Shown: piece by piece, positions 43,459-51,000 of the stretch
Numbering within the stretch: position 1 is the first letter of the stretch
Layout of the letters: each line of letters begins with the position of its first letter
Origin: Caryophanales bacterium UBA6259
GTDB lineage: Bacteria; Bacillota; Bacilli; Tepidibacillales; Tepidibacillaceae
NCBI GenBank assembly: GCA_002441135.1
Contig: DJVJ01000038.1
Span: 51,756 to 115,755, forward strand
Direction of reading: 5' to 3'
Length of the DNA: 64,000 nucleotides
The notes under the pieces: generated by a model
Database searches by the model: none
Told to the model about the DNA's origin: nothing
The model's input: the letters and a program-made list of their open reading frames with translations, nothing else
Made by a program: the position numbers and the translations under genes

Positions 43459-43480
43459 TTGTATCTATAGGGAATTTACG

Positions 43481-43502
43481 CTAGATTAAGAATGTAATCT
43501 AG
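43481..43502. promoter_or_regulatory. Dyad just before iclR
   Basis: CTAGATT (43481-43487) and AATCTAG (43496-43502) are perfect inverted copies 8 bp apart, ending about 16 bp before the iclR start. Could be an autoregulatory site; it does not match O1-O4. Confidence 0.35.
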
Positions 43503-43518
43503 AATCTGGAGGCTAAAT

Positions 43519-44295
43519 ATGGCGACAAATGAAAATAATTTAATTAATTCTGTGGATCGTGCTTTAAAAATATTAGATTTGTTTTCTGAACGAGATACAG
43601 AATTAAAATTAACAGAAATAGGGCAACAACTAAATTTGCATAAAAGCACTGTTCATGGATTACTAAGGACTCTTTCACACCATGGCTATATTTCACAAAA
43701 TCCTGAGAACGGTAAATATAGGCTTGGAATGAAACTTGTAGAAAGATCCAATATTGCATTACAGGCAATGGATATACGTAGAGTAGCAAATCCATATTTA
43801 AGAGAGATTGCTCACGAGTTAGGAGATACTACTCACCTTGTAATTTTAGAAGGTGACGAAGCAGTTTATATTGATAAAGTAGAAGGAGAAAAATCAATTA
43901 TTCAATATTCCCGAGTTGGAAAAAGGGCTCCTTTATATTGTACAGCAGTTGGAAAAGTTTTAGTTTCTCATAAGGAATCAGAAGAGATTAAAAGACTAGC
44001 AATGAAGCAAAGCTATGAAATTCATACTGAGTATACTATTGCAAATCCAACAGAATTTGAAGCAGAAATAGAAAAAGTTAAGAAAAAAGGCTACGGTGTT
44101 GATGATGAAGAAATACAAGTGGGTTTAAGATGTCTAGCAGTACCAATCTATAACCATGCTGGTAAGATTGTAGCAAGTATAAGTATTTCGGGTTCATCAA
44201 ATCGAGTATCTAAAGAAAGCGAAGAAACAGTGGTTAACTATTTAAAGGAAAAAGCGTTACAAATATCTTATCAATTAGGATATAAAGCATTTTGA
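43519..44295 (+). CDS. IclR-family transcriptional regulator
   Basis: 258 aa. The N-terminal winged helix-turn-helix (about residues 8-70: LKLTEIGQQLNLHKSTVHGLLRTL) and C-terminal effector domain (VILEGDEAVYIDKVEG, SRVGKRAPLYCTAVGKVLVS, VDDEEIQVGLRCLAVPI) are textbook IclR. It probably represses the island genes and is released by a sugar-acid intermediate. The palindromes before TRAP 1, TRAP 2 and the 40575 unit are its likely targets. The UxaA-type genes follow directly on the same strand. Confidence 0.9.
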   Translation: MATNENNLINSVDRALKILDLFSERDTELKLTEIGQQLNLHKSTVHGLLRTLSHHGYISQNPENGKYRLGMKLVERSNIALQAMDIRRVANPYLREIAHELGDTTHLVILEGDEAVYIDKVEGEKSIIQYSRVGKRAPLYCTAVGKVLVSHKESEEIKRLAMKQSYEIHTEYTIANPTEFEAEIEKVKKKGYGVDDEEIQVGLRCLAVPIYNHAGKIVASISISGSSNRVSKESEETVVNYLKEKALQISYQLGYKAF

Positions 44296-44315
44296 AATTG
44301 AAGGAAGGTGTGTTT

Positions 44316-44606
44316 ATGAAACAAATTGCAAATGCGGTTATTATGTACCCTGATGACAATGTAGTAACTGCAATTACTGATTTAAGCAAAGGGGAAATTG
44401 TGAAATATAGAGTGAGCGATCAATGGTTTGAGGTTTCCTTGATCGATAATATTTCATTTGGTCATAAATTGGCAGTTAAAGAAATAAAGGCCTTTGAGCC
44501 AATCATCAAATACGGTGAAAATATAGGTCTAGCAACCTGCGATATTTCAGCAGGAGAGCATGTTCACGTTCACAATGTAGATAGTGTAAGAGGCAAAGGA
44601 AATTAA
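44316..44606 (+). CDS. UxaA-type dehydratase, small SAF-domain subunit
   Basis: 96 aa SAF domain (IIKYGENIGLATCDISAGEHVHVHNV) corresponding to the N-terminal part of altronate dehydratase UxaA. The His-containing EHVHVHN end is the family signature. AAGGAAGG precedes ATG 44316; an earlier in-frame ATG at 44292 overlaps the iclR stop. The large part is encoded separately by the next gene. Confidence 0.82.
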   Translation: MKQIANAVIMYPDDNVVTAITDLSKGEIVKYRVSDQWFEVSLIDNISFGHKLAVKEIKAFEPIIKYGENIGLATCDISAGEHVHVHNVDSVRGKGN

Positions 44607-44635
44607 CAGAATCATCTAGAATAGGAGGAACCAGA

Positions 44636-45793
44636 GTGGAGTTTTTAGGATATTTACGACCTAATGGAAAGGTTGGAGTTAGAAATCATGTATTAGTTCT
44701 TCCATCAGTTGTTTGTTCTTCTACTACGACAGCACAGATTGCGGCGAAAGTTGAAGGTGCTGTATCATTACCTAACCAAACTGGCTGTGCACAAGTAGGA
44801 AATGATGTGGAGCAAACAATGAGAACCTTAGCAGGATTCGGAAGAAATCCAAATGTAGCAGCTGTTCTTGTTGTTGGTCTTGGATGTGAAAGCGTAAATG
44901 CCTATGAGTTAGCAGAGCTTATTAAGGAAACGGGTAAGCCAGTAGAGGTCCTTGTAATACAAGAGGTTGGCGGAACAATTAAGACAGTAGAAAAGGGAAT
45001 TGAAATTGTAAAGCGTTTTAAGGAGTATGCTGATCAAGTACCAAGAAAGATGGTTGGCCTAGATGAGCTTGTAATTGGTGTTGAATGTGGTGGATCAGAT
45101 ACAACTTCTGGTATAGCTAGCAATCCAGCGGCTGGTGTTGCTTCTGATTTGATTGTTGAAGCTGGGGGTACTACCTTCTTATCAGAGACTCCTGAATTAA
45201 TTGGTGCGGAACATATTTTAGCAAAAAGGGCAATTAGTCCTGAAGTAGGAGAAAAGCTAATTCAAACTGTTGCTACTTTTGAAGAGAAACTAAGCAAAGA
45301 AGGAATAGATTTTAGAGGAGCGCAACCAAGTCCAGGAAATATTGCTGGGGGATTGACAACAATAGAGGAAAAATCATTAGGGGCGATTTATAAATCAGGT
45401 ATGGCACCAATTTTAGATGTTTTAGCTTACGGTGAAGAGCCAAAGGAAAAGGGGCATTATTTTATGGATTCTCCTGGTTTTGATGTAGAGTCTAATACGG
45501 GAATGATCGCCAGTGGAGCTCAGATTTTATTATTTACAACAGGTAGAGGAACTCCAGTTGGTTCACCAATAGCACCAGTGATTAAAATTATTGGAAATCC
45601 TAAAATGGCTTCCATTATGGCTGATAATATTGATGTTGATGCATCATTAATCGTACAAGGTTTAAAAACAGTTCAAGAAGTTGGTAAAGATATTTTTAAT
45701 GAAATCGTTGAAGTTGCTAATGGAAAACTTACAAAAGCAGAAGAATTAGGACATTTTGAATTTGCGATTAATCGTGTTGGTCCAAGCTTCTAG
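44636..45793 (+). CDS. UxaA/GarD-type dehydratase, large subunit
   Basis: 385 aa matching the C-terminal domain of altronate/galactarate dehydratases. Blocks: GYLRPNGKVGVRNHVLVLPSVVCSS, NQTGCAQVGNDVEQT, VVGLGCESVN and GVECGGSDTTSGIASNPAAG, which include the conserved cysteines. GTG 44636 is the start, with AGGAGG at 44623-44628. With the small subunit it should dehydrate an altronate-, galactarate- or similar sugar acid. Many bacteria fuse the two parts, so the split form is worth noting. A terminator follows. Confidence 0.85.
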   Translation: MEFLGYLRPNGKVGVRNHVLVLPSVVCSSTTTAQIAAKVEGAVSLPNQTGCAQVGNDVEQTMRTLAGFGRNPNVAAVLVVGLGCESVNAYELAELIKETGKPVEVLVIQEVGGTIKTVEKGIEIVKRFKEYADQVPRKMVGLDELVIGVECGGSDTTSGIASNPAAGVASDLIVEAGGTTFLSETPELIGAEHILAKRAISPEVGEKLIQTVATFEEKLSKEGIDFRGAQPSPGNIAGGLTTIEEKSLGAIYKSGMAPILDVLAYGEEPKEKGHYFMDSPGFDVESNTGMIASGAQILLFTTGRGTPVGSPIAPVIKIIGNPKMASIMADNIDVDASLIVQGLKTVQEVGKDIFNEIVEVANGKLTKAEELGHFEFAINRVGPSF

Positions 45794-45803
45794 TTAATTC
45801 ATC

Positions 45804-45838
45804 AGGGTGAGACATTTAATATTCTCATCCTATTTTTC
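45804..45838 (+). terminator. Terminator after the UxaA-type genes
   Basis: AGGGTGAGA (45804-45812) pairs with TCTCATCCT (45823-45831) with one G-U pair, followed by ATTTTT. Confidence 0.75.
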
Positions 45839-45872
45839 TGAAAAAAACATTTTATTGTCAGGGGGTTTGAAG

Positions 45873-46625
45873 ATGTTTGAAGGGAAAGTAGTATTAATTA
45901 CTGGGGCTAGCACTGGAATAGGAAGCTCATTTGCTTTAGAAATGGGAAGATTAGGAGCGAAGGTTGTTGTAAATTATAACGCAAGTAGGAATCAAGCAGA
46001 ACAGGTTGTAGCAAAAATTCAAGAAAAAGGTGGAATGGCAATAGCCATTCAAGCAGATGTATCAAAAGCAAATCAAGTAAAGAGTCTTTTTCAGCAAACC
46101 TTAGCTACGTATGGACAAATTGATTTCTTAGTAAACAATGCTGGAGCCCTAATAGAGCGCAAAAAAGTGGATGAAATGACAGAAGATTATTGGGATAAAA
46201 TGATGGAGGTTAATCTTAAGTCTGTTTTTTTATGTAGTAAAGAAGTAATCGCTCATTTTAAAGAGCGAAAACAAGGTAAAATATTGAATGTAACTTCCAT
46301 TTCTGCGCGAAATGGTGGAGGAAATGGCTCTGTTGCCTATTCAGCTGCCAAAGGAGCAGTTAGTACGATGACAAGAGGATTAGCTAAAGAGTTAGTTTCC
46401 TATAATGTTACCGTTAATGGTGTTGCTCCAGGAATTATTGCTACTCCTTTCCATGATCGATTTACCCCACCTGATATTCGGGAAAAGTCTTTGCAAACTA
46501 TTCCGATGGGAAGGGAAGGAATGCCAGAAGAAGTAGTTGGGGCAATGGTATTTTTGCTTTCTGATGCAGCAAACTATATTACCGGGGAAATCATAGAAAT
46601 CAATGGTGGACAGTTAATGGATTAA
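45873..46625 (+). CDS. Short-chain dehydrogenase/reductase
   Basis: 250 aa classical SDR. Cofactor motif TGASTGIGSSF, NNAGA, catalytic Ser in NVTSISA and Tyr-Lys in YSAAKGA are all present, and the C-terminus ends in the usual GEIIEINGGQ. A longer in-frame reading from 45807 overlaps the terminator hairpin; GGGGG lies before ATG 45873, which gives the normal SDR N-terminus. It probably oxidises or reduces a sugar acid or an aldehyde product of the island. It is the last gene of the island on this strand. Confidence 0.87.
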   Translation: MFEGKVVLITGASTGIGSSFALEMGRLGAKVVVNYNASRNQAEQVVAKIQEKGGMAIAIQADVSKANQVKSLFQQTLATYGQIDFLVNNAGALIERKKVDEMTEDYWDKMMEVNLKSVFLCSKEVIAHFKERKQGKILNVTSISARNGGGNGSVAYSAAKGAVSTMTRGLAKELVSYNVTVNGVAPGIIATPFHDRFTPPDIREKSLQTIPMGREGMPEEVVGAMVFLLSDAANYITGEIIEINGGQLMD

Positions 46626-46636
46626 GATATAATGAA

Positions 46637-46660
46637 AGGTAGTCCAAAATTGGACTACCT
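46637..46660. repeat. Hairpin after the SDR gene
   Basis: AGGTAGTCCA-AAAT-TGGACTACCT, a perfect 10-bp stem with 4-nt loop. No T run follows, so termination would be inefficient or need another factor. Confidence 0.5.
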
Positions 46661-46700
46661 ATCTACTAGAATTGATATTGGATAGTTTGCCTGTGCCTTA

Positions 46701-46735
46701 AAAAGGCTTGGCAAAAGCCAAGCTTTTCTAATGAA
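46701..46735 (-). terminator. Terminator of the DUF2167 gene
   Basis: On the minus strand GCTTGGC-TTTT-GCCAAGC is followed by CTTTTT. The plus side also has a short T run, so it may work both ways. Confidence 0.75.
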
Positions 46736-47587
46736 TTAAACTTGTTTAGAATTTATTTTCTTTTTGATAACAGTCCAAAGACCAGCAATGCCGGCTATAA
46801 TTACTACTCCGAATTTTTTAGCAAAAATTAATAGCGCTGCAAAAAGTCCTTTTTTGGCTGCTGCTGCTCCAATTCCGCCAGTTATTAGTGCTGCAAGTCC
46901 ATATTCAGCAATTTTATCTGTAGTCGGATTGAAATCTTCATATTGTTGACCTTCCTGGAAGGTAAAACCTTCTAAGATTTGATTAACTTCAGGAATTAAA
47001 CGGTCTAAATCCTTTGTGTCTGCGACTAAAATTGCAGATACATAGCCATAGCGATTTAACAGACGGACATTATAATTAACCATTGATTCGCCATCACTTT
47101 CTAATTCCATTGCCCAAGTTAAGTTATGAGTCTCACTATCAAAATATGGTTCTTTAGTCCAACCGATAACATGAATTGGGCTAAATCCTTGTTCTACTAA
47201 TTCTTTATTATATTCCTCATTGCCCTCTTTATAGGCTTCAAGAATCGCATTTGGATCGATCTTTTCTTTTTCCGCATCCTCAATATACCCTGTTGGCTCA
47301 TATTCGAAGATTATAAACCAGCTCTCTTCTTCAGATTTAGGGTAAATGGAACCAATCTCTAGTCCAGTTTCAAAGTTACCTATGGATTCATTAAAAATTA
47401 CAGTATCTTCTTTATTTAAGAATAAATAATTTTCATCGTATTGAAGGTTAGCTAGCTTTTCCCCAAGTTCAACCGTATTTGGTCCTTCTAACCAGTTTAG
47501 CTCTTGTTCTCCTTCTGCTAAACCAACAATTCCATAGCTAAAAAAGATAGTAAGTGAAATAAAGATAATACTAAGTTTTCTTTTCAT
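46736..47587 (-). CDS. DUF2167-family membrane protein
   Basis: 283 aa with a signal peptide (about 1-24), an extracytoplasmic domain beginning LNWLEGPNTVELGEKLANL, the DUF2167 hallmark, and a C-terminal hydrophobic region of two segments (about 225-272) that anchors the protein in the membrane with a lysine-rich end. Function of the family is unknown to me. AGGAGAGG precedes the start. It stands alone on the minus strand between the sugar-acid island and the core genes. Confidence 0.8.
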   Translation of the reverse strand: MKRKLSIIFISLTIFFSYGIVGLAEGEQELNWLEGPNTVELGEKLANLQYDENYLFLNKEDTVIFNESIGNFETGLEIGSIYPKSEEESWFIIFEYEPTGYIEDAEKEKIDPNAILEAYKEGNEEYNKELVEQGFSPIHVIGWTKEPYFDSETHNLTWAMELESDGESMVNYNVRLLNRYGYVSAILVADTKDLDRLIPEVNQILEGFTFQEGQQYEDFNPTTDKIAEYGLAALITGGIGAAAAKKGLFAALLIFAKKFGVVIIAGIAGLWTVIKKKINSKQV

Positions 47588-47706
47588 ACTTTCCTCTCCT
47601 AATTCATGTTCATTGTGTAAGACAAAGGTATTATAGCATAAAGTACAGTACTAAAAGCTATTGGTTCTTATTGGGAGTATTTTTTCGTTTGAAAAAAATA
47701 AATTTG

Positions 47707-47715
47707 TGTTATAAT
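47707..47715 (+). promoter_or_regulatory. Extended -10 promoter before the YgjV-like gene
   Basis: TGTTATAAT is a TGnTATAAT extended -10 element, 35 bp upstream of the start codon. A TTGAAA at 47689 is spaced 15 bp away, short for a -35, but extended -10 promoters tolerate this. Confidence 0.55.
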
Positions 47716-47749
47716 AATACGAGCTAACTTAGAGAGGAGTTTACATGTT

Positions 47750-47986
47750 ATGGAAATTAACTGGTTAGAATGGTTAGGGTATCTGGCATCATTGATTGTG
47801 CTTGTATCCCTTCTAATGAGTTCTATTGTAAAGCTTAGATGGATTAATTTATTGGGATCAAGTCTTTTTTCGCTCTATGGTTTTATGATTGGTGCGTTGC
47901 CAGTAGGGTTCATGAATCTTGGTATTGTTTTTATCAATATTTATTACCTTATTCAAATATATCGTACAAATGAAATTCACAATTAA
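47750..47986 (+). CDS. Small YgjV-like membrane protein
   Basis: 78 aa with three predicted transmembrane helices (LVSLLMSSIVKL, ..., GFMNLGIVFINIYYLIQIY). The pattern WLGYLASLIVLVSLLMSS ... RWINLLGSSLFSLYGFMIGALPVGFMNL recalls the YgjV/CBU_0592 group of small membrane proteins of unknown function. AGAGGAG lies ten bases upstream. It has its own promoter and terminator. Confidence 0.65.
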   Translation: MEINWLEWLGYLASLIVLVSLLMSSIVKLRWINLLGSSLFSLYGFMIGALPVGFMNLGIVFINIYYLIQIYRTNEIHN

Positions 47987-48000
47987 AGCTTGTTCTAATA

Positions 48001-48036
48001 AATAGACCTTGAAACTTTCAAGGTCTATTTATTTTT
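48001..48036 (+). terminator. Terminator after the YgjV-like gene
   Basis: AATAGACCTTGAAA (48001-48014) and TTTCAAGGTCTATT (48016-48029) are perfect inverted copies, followed by TATTTTT. Confidence 0.88.
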
Positions 48037-48142
48037 CTTGAACAATAGTCTTTCTCAAAATAAAAAATGTGATAAAATAAATTCTAATATTTAGAAAATA
48101 TACGTTGATAATAAAACGTTCTAAGATTAGGAGGATTTAATC

Positions 48143-48472
48143 ATGGCAACAATTGAGGACTTTTTAATGCTAGATATACGAATAGGAACCATCATTGAAG
48201 CGAATCCATTTCCAGAAGCAAGAGTTCCTGCAATAAAACTATTGATTGATTTTGGTGATATAGGAATTAAGCGTTCTAGTGCACAGATTACGAAACGCTA
48301 TGAACCTGAAAAACTTATCGGTAAACAAGTTGTTGCAGTAATAAATTTTCCACCAAGGAAAATTGCTGGATTCGAATCTGAGGTGCTTGTTTTAGGAGGA
48401 GTTCCTGAAAAAGGGGATGTAATTTTACTAGCACCTGATGAGTTTGTACCAAATGGAACTCCAATTGCCTGA
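48143..48472 (+). CDS. csaA: CsaA-type tRNA-binding export chaperone
   Basis: 109 aa OB-fold protein of the CsaA/MetRS-C family: DFLMLDIRIGTIIEANPFPEAR, SSAQITKRY, VVAVINFPPRKIAGFESEVLVLG. It is the length of B. subtilis CsaA, which binds tRNA and assists SecA-dependent preproteins. AGGAGG precedes the start. A bidirectional terminator follows. Confidence 0.9.
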   Translation: MATIEDFLMLDIRIGTIIEANPFPEARVPAIKLLIDFGDIGIKRSSAQITKRYEPEKLIGKQVVAVINFPPRKIAGFESEVLVLGGVPEKGDVILLAPDEFVPNGTPIA

Positions 48473-48485
48473 TAAAGAGAAACTC

Positions 48486-48521
48486 AAAAAGAGCTGATAA
48501 TAAATATTCAGCTCTTTTTTT
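48486..48521. terminator. Bidirectional terminator between csaA and the minus-strand 147-aa gene
   Basis: AAAAAGAGCTGA (48486-48497) pairs with TCAGCTCTTTTT (48508-48519). A and T runs flank both sides. Confidence 0.85.
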
Positions 48522-48963
48522 ATATACGATCTTCATAAGGGTCCTGAACAAAATGAGCCGGAATCGGTATCTGAATTTGATCATCCCAAACTTCATCCTT
48601 TAAGCATTCTTTTTCCATTTCATATACATCTTTAATATTATAAGAGTGAAGTAGAGGGCTTTCTCCTTCATAGGTATCGATAATTTCATAGCCATAGCTA
48701 TTTAAAATCTCGAAAATAGCAGGTAGATCCTCATAATCATCGTAGATGACTAAGGCTGATTTTCCTTGATTAATCTGGCTTTTTAGCCAATTCAATGTGG
48801 ATAATTGATATCCGTATTGAGCTAATGAAGCCTCTTGTTGCATTGAGGATAAGGTGGTTTGGGTAATTATTTCAAATCGATTCATGAAACCGTTTTCGTG
48901 TAATACATCTGTAATCAGAGGTAGAGAATGGCTATCAATCAATGTAATTAAAGGCTGAGTCAA
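48520..48963 (-). CDS. Uncharacterised 147-aa protein
   Basis: Acidic soluble protein with no signal peptide or transmembrane segment. The N-terminal half (PLITLIDSHSLPLITDVLHENGF) and the segment YEDLPAIFEILNSYGYEIID suggest a small alpha/beta fold. No catalytic or metal motif stands out. AAGGAGGG precedes the ATG at 48963, so translation looks good. I do not recognise the family. It shares a terminator with the convergent csaA. Confidence 0.65.
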   Translation of the reverse strand: MTQPLITLIDSHSLPLITDVLHENGFMNRFEIITQTTLSSMQQEASLAQYGYQLSTLNWLKSQINQGKSALVIYDDYEDLPAIFEILNSYGYEIIDTYEGESPLLHSYNIKDVYEMEKECLKDEVWDDQIQIPIPAHFVQDPYEDRI

Positions 48964-49101
48964 TATAAGCCCTCCTTATTTCTTTACTTTCTCTTTATTT
49001 TTATCATAATAAGTAATTTCTACTCTGAAAGTATGGTTATGGCGTATTTTACATATGCTTTATTTGAAAAGAATGTAAAAAAATGAGGTGTTCAGCAGGC
49101 T

Positions 49102-50226
49102 ATGATTGCATTAGGGGTTGGATTTGTCCAAGAAATAATCGAACAAAACAAAGAGTTTCAAATTGTAAAGGTGCTTGATGATATGAATAAAACTATATCT
49201 AAGGCTATTTACTATCTCCAATATTTTCCGGCATTAAATATTGGAGATAAAGTACTCATGAATAAAACAGCCACAAAGCTGGGGTTAGGAACAGGTGGTT
49301 ATGACTTTATTGTTATCCCACATTCTATGTTTGATCGACAACAAAACTTATCCTTAGTACAAGATGAGCAAGGACAAGGACATATAATGAAGCTCAGGTA
49401 TACTCCCTATCAATTCTCAATTCAAAGCTGTGAAGAACAAGAAAGCCCTTTTCATGATTTAGTAAAGGAAAAGAAAGAGATTGAAAAAATGCCTGTAATT
49501 ATAGGTGAATTGCACAGTATGCTCCCTATTCTTATAACAGTCTTTCGACAACTTGAAAAGAAATATCAACAAACGCCCAAAAAAATCGTATATATCATGA
49601 CCGATGGTGCCGCATTACCGATTGCTTTTAGTAAAAATGTCTCAAAGCTTAAAGAACTAGGTTGGTTAGATTATACGATTACGATTGGTCATGCTTATGG
49701 TGGAGATTTGGAAGCCGTAAATATCTATAGTGGCTTATTAGCAGCAAAATATATTTTACAAGCAGATTTTGTGATTGTTTTGATGGGGCCAGGTATAGTG
49801 GGAACAGGAACTACATTTGGACATACTGGGGTAGAGCAGGGAGAGTTGATTAATGCTGTTTCTATTATGGACGGAGTCCCAGTTTCTATTATAAGAGCAA
49901 GTAGTGGTGACCAGAGGGGAAGGCATTCTGGAATAAGTCATCACACCATGCTTAATTTAACAAAAATAAGCTTAAGGAAAAGCATAATTCCTTATCCAAA
50001 GTTTATTTGTCAAACTAACGAAGACCTATTCAATGTGTTAAATAATCTAACCAATAACACTCATACATTAGCAGAAGTTGATTTTGAGCATCAAGAACTA
50101 ATCAGCTTTTTACAGGTCTACCCGATTTCCATTACTACAATGGGTAGGACATTAGAAGAAGATGCGCTGTTTTTTGATTTTGTGGCTAGTGCAAGCTATT
50201 GGATGTTTGATTACCTCGCAAAATAA
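49102..50226 (+). CDS. DUF3866-family protein
   Basis: 374 aa. The start (ALGVGFVQEIIEQNKEFQIVKVLDDMNKTISKAIYY), the GDKVLMNKTATKLGLGTGGYDFIV block and the TMGRTLEEDALFFDFVASASYW end match the DUF3866 family as I remember it, found in spore formers and some actinobacteria. No function is known to me. There are Gly-rich stretches (GPGIVGTGTTFGHTGVEQGE) that could bind a nucleotide or phosphate. The ribosome-binding site is modest (GAGGTG, 11 bases away). Its 3' end overlaps the convergent mciZ-like gene by 16 bp. Confidence 0.75.
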   Translation: MIALGVGFVQEIIEQNKEFQIVKVLDDMNKTISKAIYYLQYFPALNIGDKVLMNKTATKLGLGTGGYDFIVIPHSMFDRQQNLSLVQDEQGQGHIMKLRYTPYQFSIQSCEEQESPFHDLVKEKKEIEKMPVIIGELHSMLPILITVFRQLEKKYQQTPKKIVYIMTDGAALPIAFSKNVSKLKELGWLDYTITIGHAYGGDLEAVNIYSGLLAAKYILQADFVIVLMGPGIVGTGTTFGHTGVEQGELINAVSIMDGVPVSIIRASSGDQRGRHSGISHHTMLNLTKISLRKSIIPYPKFICQTNEDLFNVLNNLTNNTHTLAEVDFEHQELISFLQVYPISITTMGRTLEEDALFFDFVASASYWMFDYLAK

Positions 50227-50339
50227 CGTAAGTATTCTTGAAGAGTTATATCGGATTTTGCTAGTTCACGGAGCTTTGCTCTGATTTCCCAAGCTTTGCC
50301 TGAGATTCTTAAGCTTTGTTTATCTCTAACAATCATCAT
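50211..50339 (-). CDS. mciZ: MciZ homologue, small inhibitor of FtsZ ring formation
   Basis: A 42-codon frame on the minus strand, too short for routine gene callers. It reads MMIVRDKQSLRISGKAWEIR, then AKLRELAKSDITLQEYLRYFAR. The block GKAWEIRAKL is shared, from memory, with B. subtilis MciZ (40 aa), the mother-cell peptide that binds FtsZ and blocks new Z rings after commitment to sporulation. AGGAGG (50348-50353) lies 8 nt before ATG 50339. Context agrees: mciZ in B. subtilis is next to nudF, and nudF is the next gene here. A second in-frame ATG (50336) is less well spaced. Confidence 0.88.
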   Translation of the reverse strand: MMIVRDKQSLRISGKAWEIRAKLRELAKSDITLQEYLRYFAR

Positions 50340-50387
50340 TTGTAAAACCTCCTAATCTAATCTAAAATAAAATAAGATATATAACAA

Positions 50388-50416
50388 AATATATGTGTGA
50401 TTTGGACAAGTTATAC
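50388..50416 (-). promoter_or_regulatory. Candidate sigma-E promoter for mciZ
   Basis: On the minus strand GTATAAC, 14 bp, CATATATT. The -10 fits CATACANT except one base; the -35 (KMATATT) is poor. Expression in the mother cell would agree with the role of MciZ. Confidence 0.35.
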
Positions 50417-50447
50417 CAAGTTATTCATAAGGAGTGAATCTATTCTA

Positions 50448-50996
50448 ATGAGTCATAAATATCATGAAGCCACAATATCTAGTAAACCAATCTTTGATGG
50501 AAAGGTAATCAAAGTAAAAGTAGATACAGTAGAGCTCCCAAATGGAAAACATGCTACACGAGAATTGGTTTTACATCCAGGGGCTGTTGGGATTCTAGCA
50601 ATTTCAAATGAAAATAAAATAGTTTTGGTAAATCAATTTCGTAAACCATTAGAAAAGATGAATTTAGAAATTCCAGCGGGAAAATTAGAGTTGAATGAGG
50701 ATCCGCGAGAATGTGCCATTCGTGAATTGAAAGAAGAAACCGGTTATTCAGCTCTCAATATGACACCATTCACTAAATTTTATACCTCTCCAGGTTTTGC
50801 GAATGAAATTATTTACCTATTCCAAGCAGAAGACCTTGAAATTGGAGAAGCAAATCCAGATGAAGATGAATTTGTGGACTTGGTTACTCTTACTTTAGAA
50901 GAATCGCTTCAATTAATTGATGCAGGTGAAATCGTAGATGGAAAAACAATTATTGCAATTTATTATTGGCAAATTCAAAGTTTAAAGGATAAATGA
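50448..50996 (+). CDS. nudF: ADP-ribose pyrophosphatase, Nudix family
   Basis: 182 aa. The Nudix box GX5EX7REUXEEXGU is seen as GKLELNEDPRECAIRELKEETGY, covering the metal-binding glutamates. It hydrolyses ADP-ribose and related compounds in the cytosol. ATG 50448 gives MSHKYHEATISSKPIFDGKV, the usual N-terminus; AAGGAG at 50429-50434 is rather far (13 nt), and the in-frame extension to 50397 lacks a site. The EndoQ gene starts 4 bp after its stop. Confidence 0.9.
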   Translation: MSHKYHEATISSKPIFDGKVIKVKVDTVELPNGKHATRELVLHPGAVGILAISNENKIVLVNQFRKPLEKMNLEIPAGKLELNEDPRECAIRELKEETGYSALNMTPFTKFYTSPGFANEIIYLFQAEDLEIGEANPDEDEFVDLVTLTLEESLQLIDAGEIVDGKTIIAIYYWQIQSLKDK

Positions 50997-51000
50997 TAAG

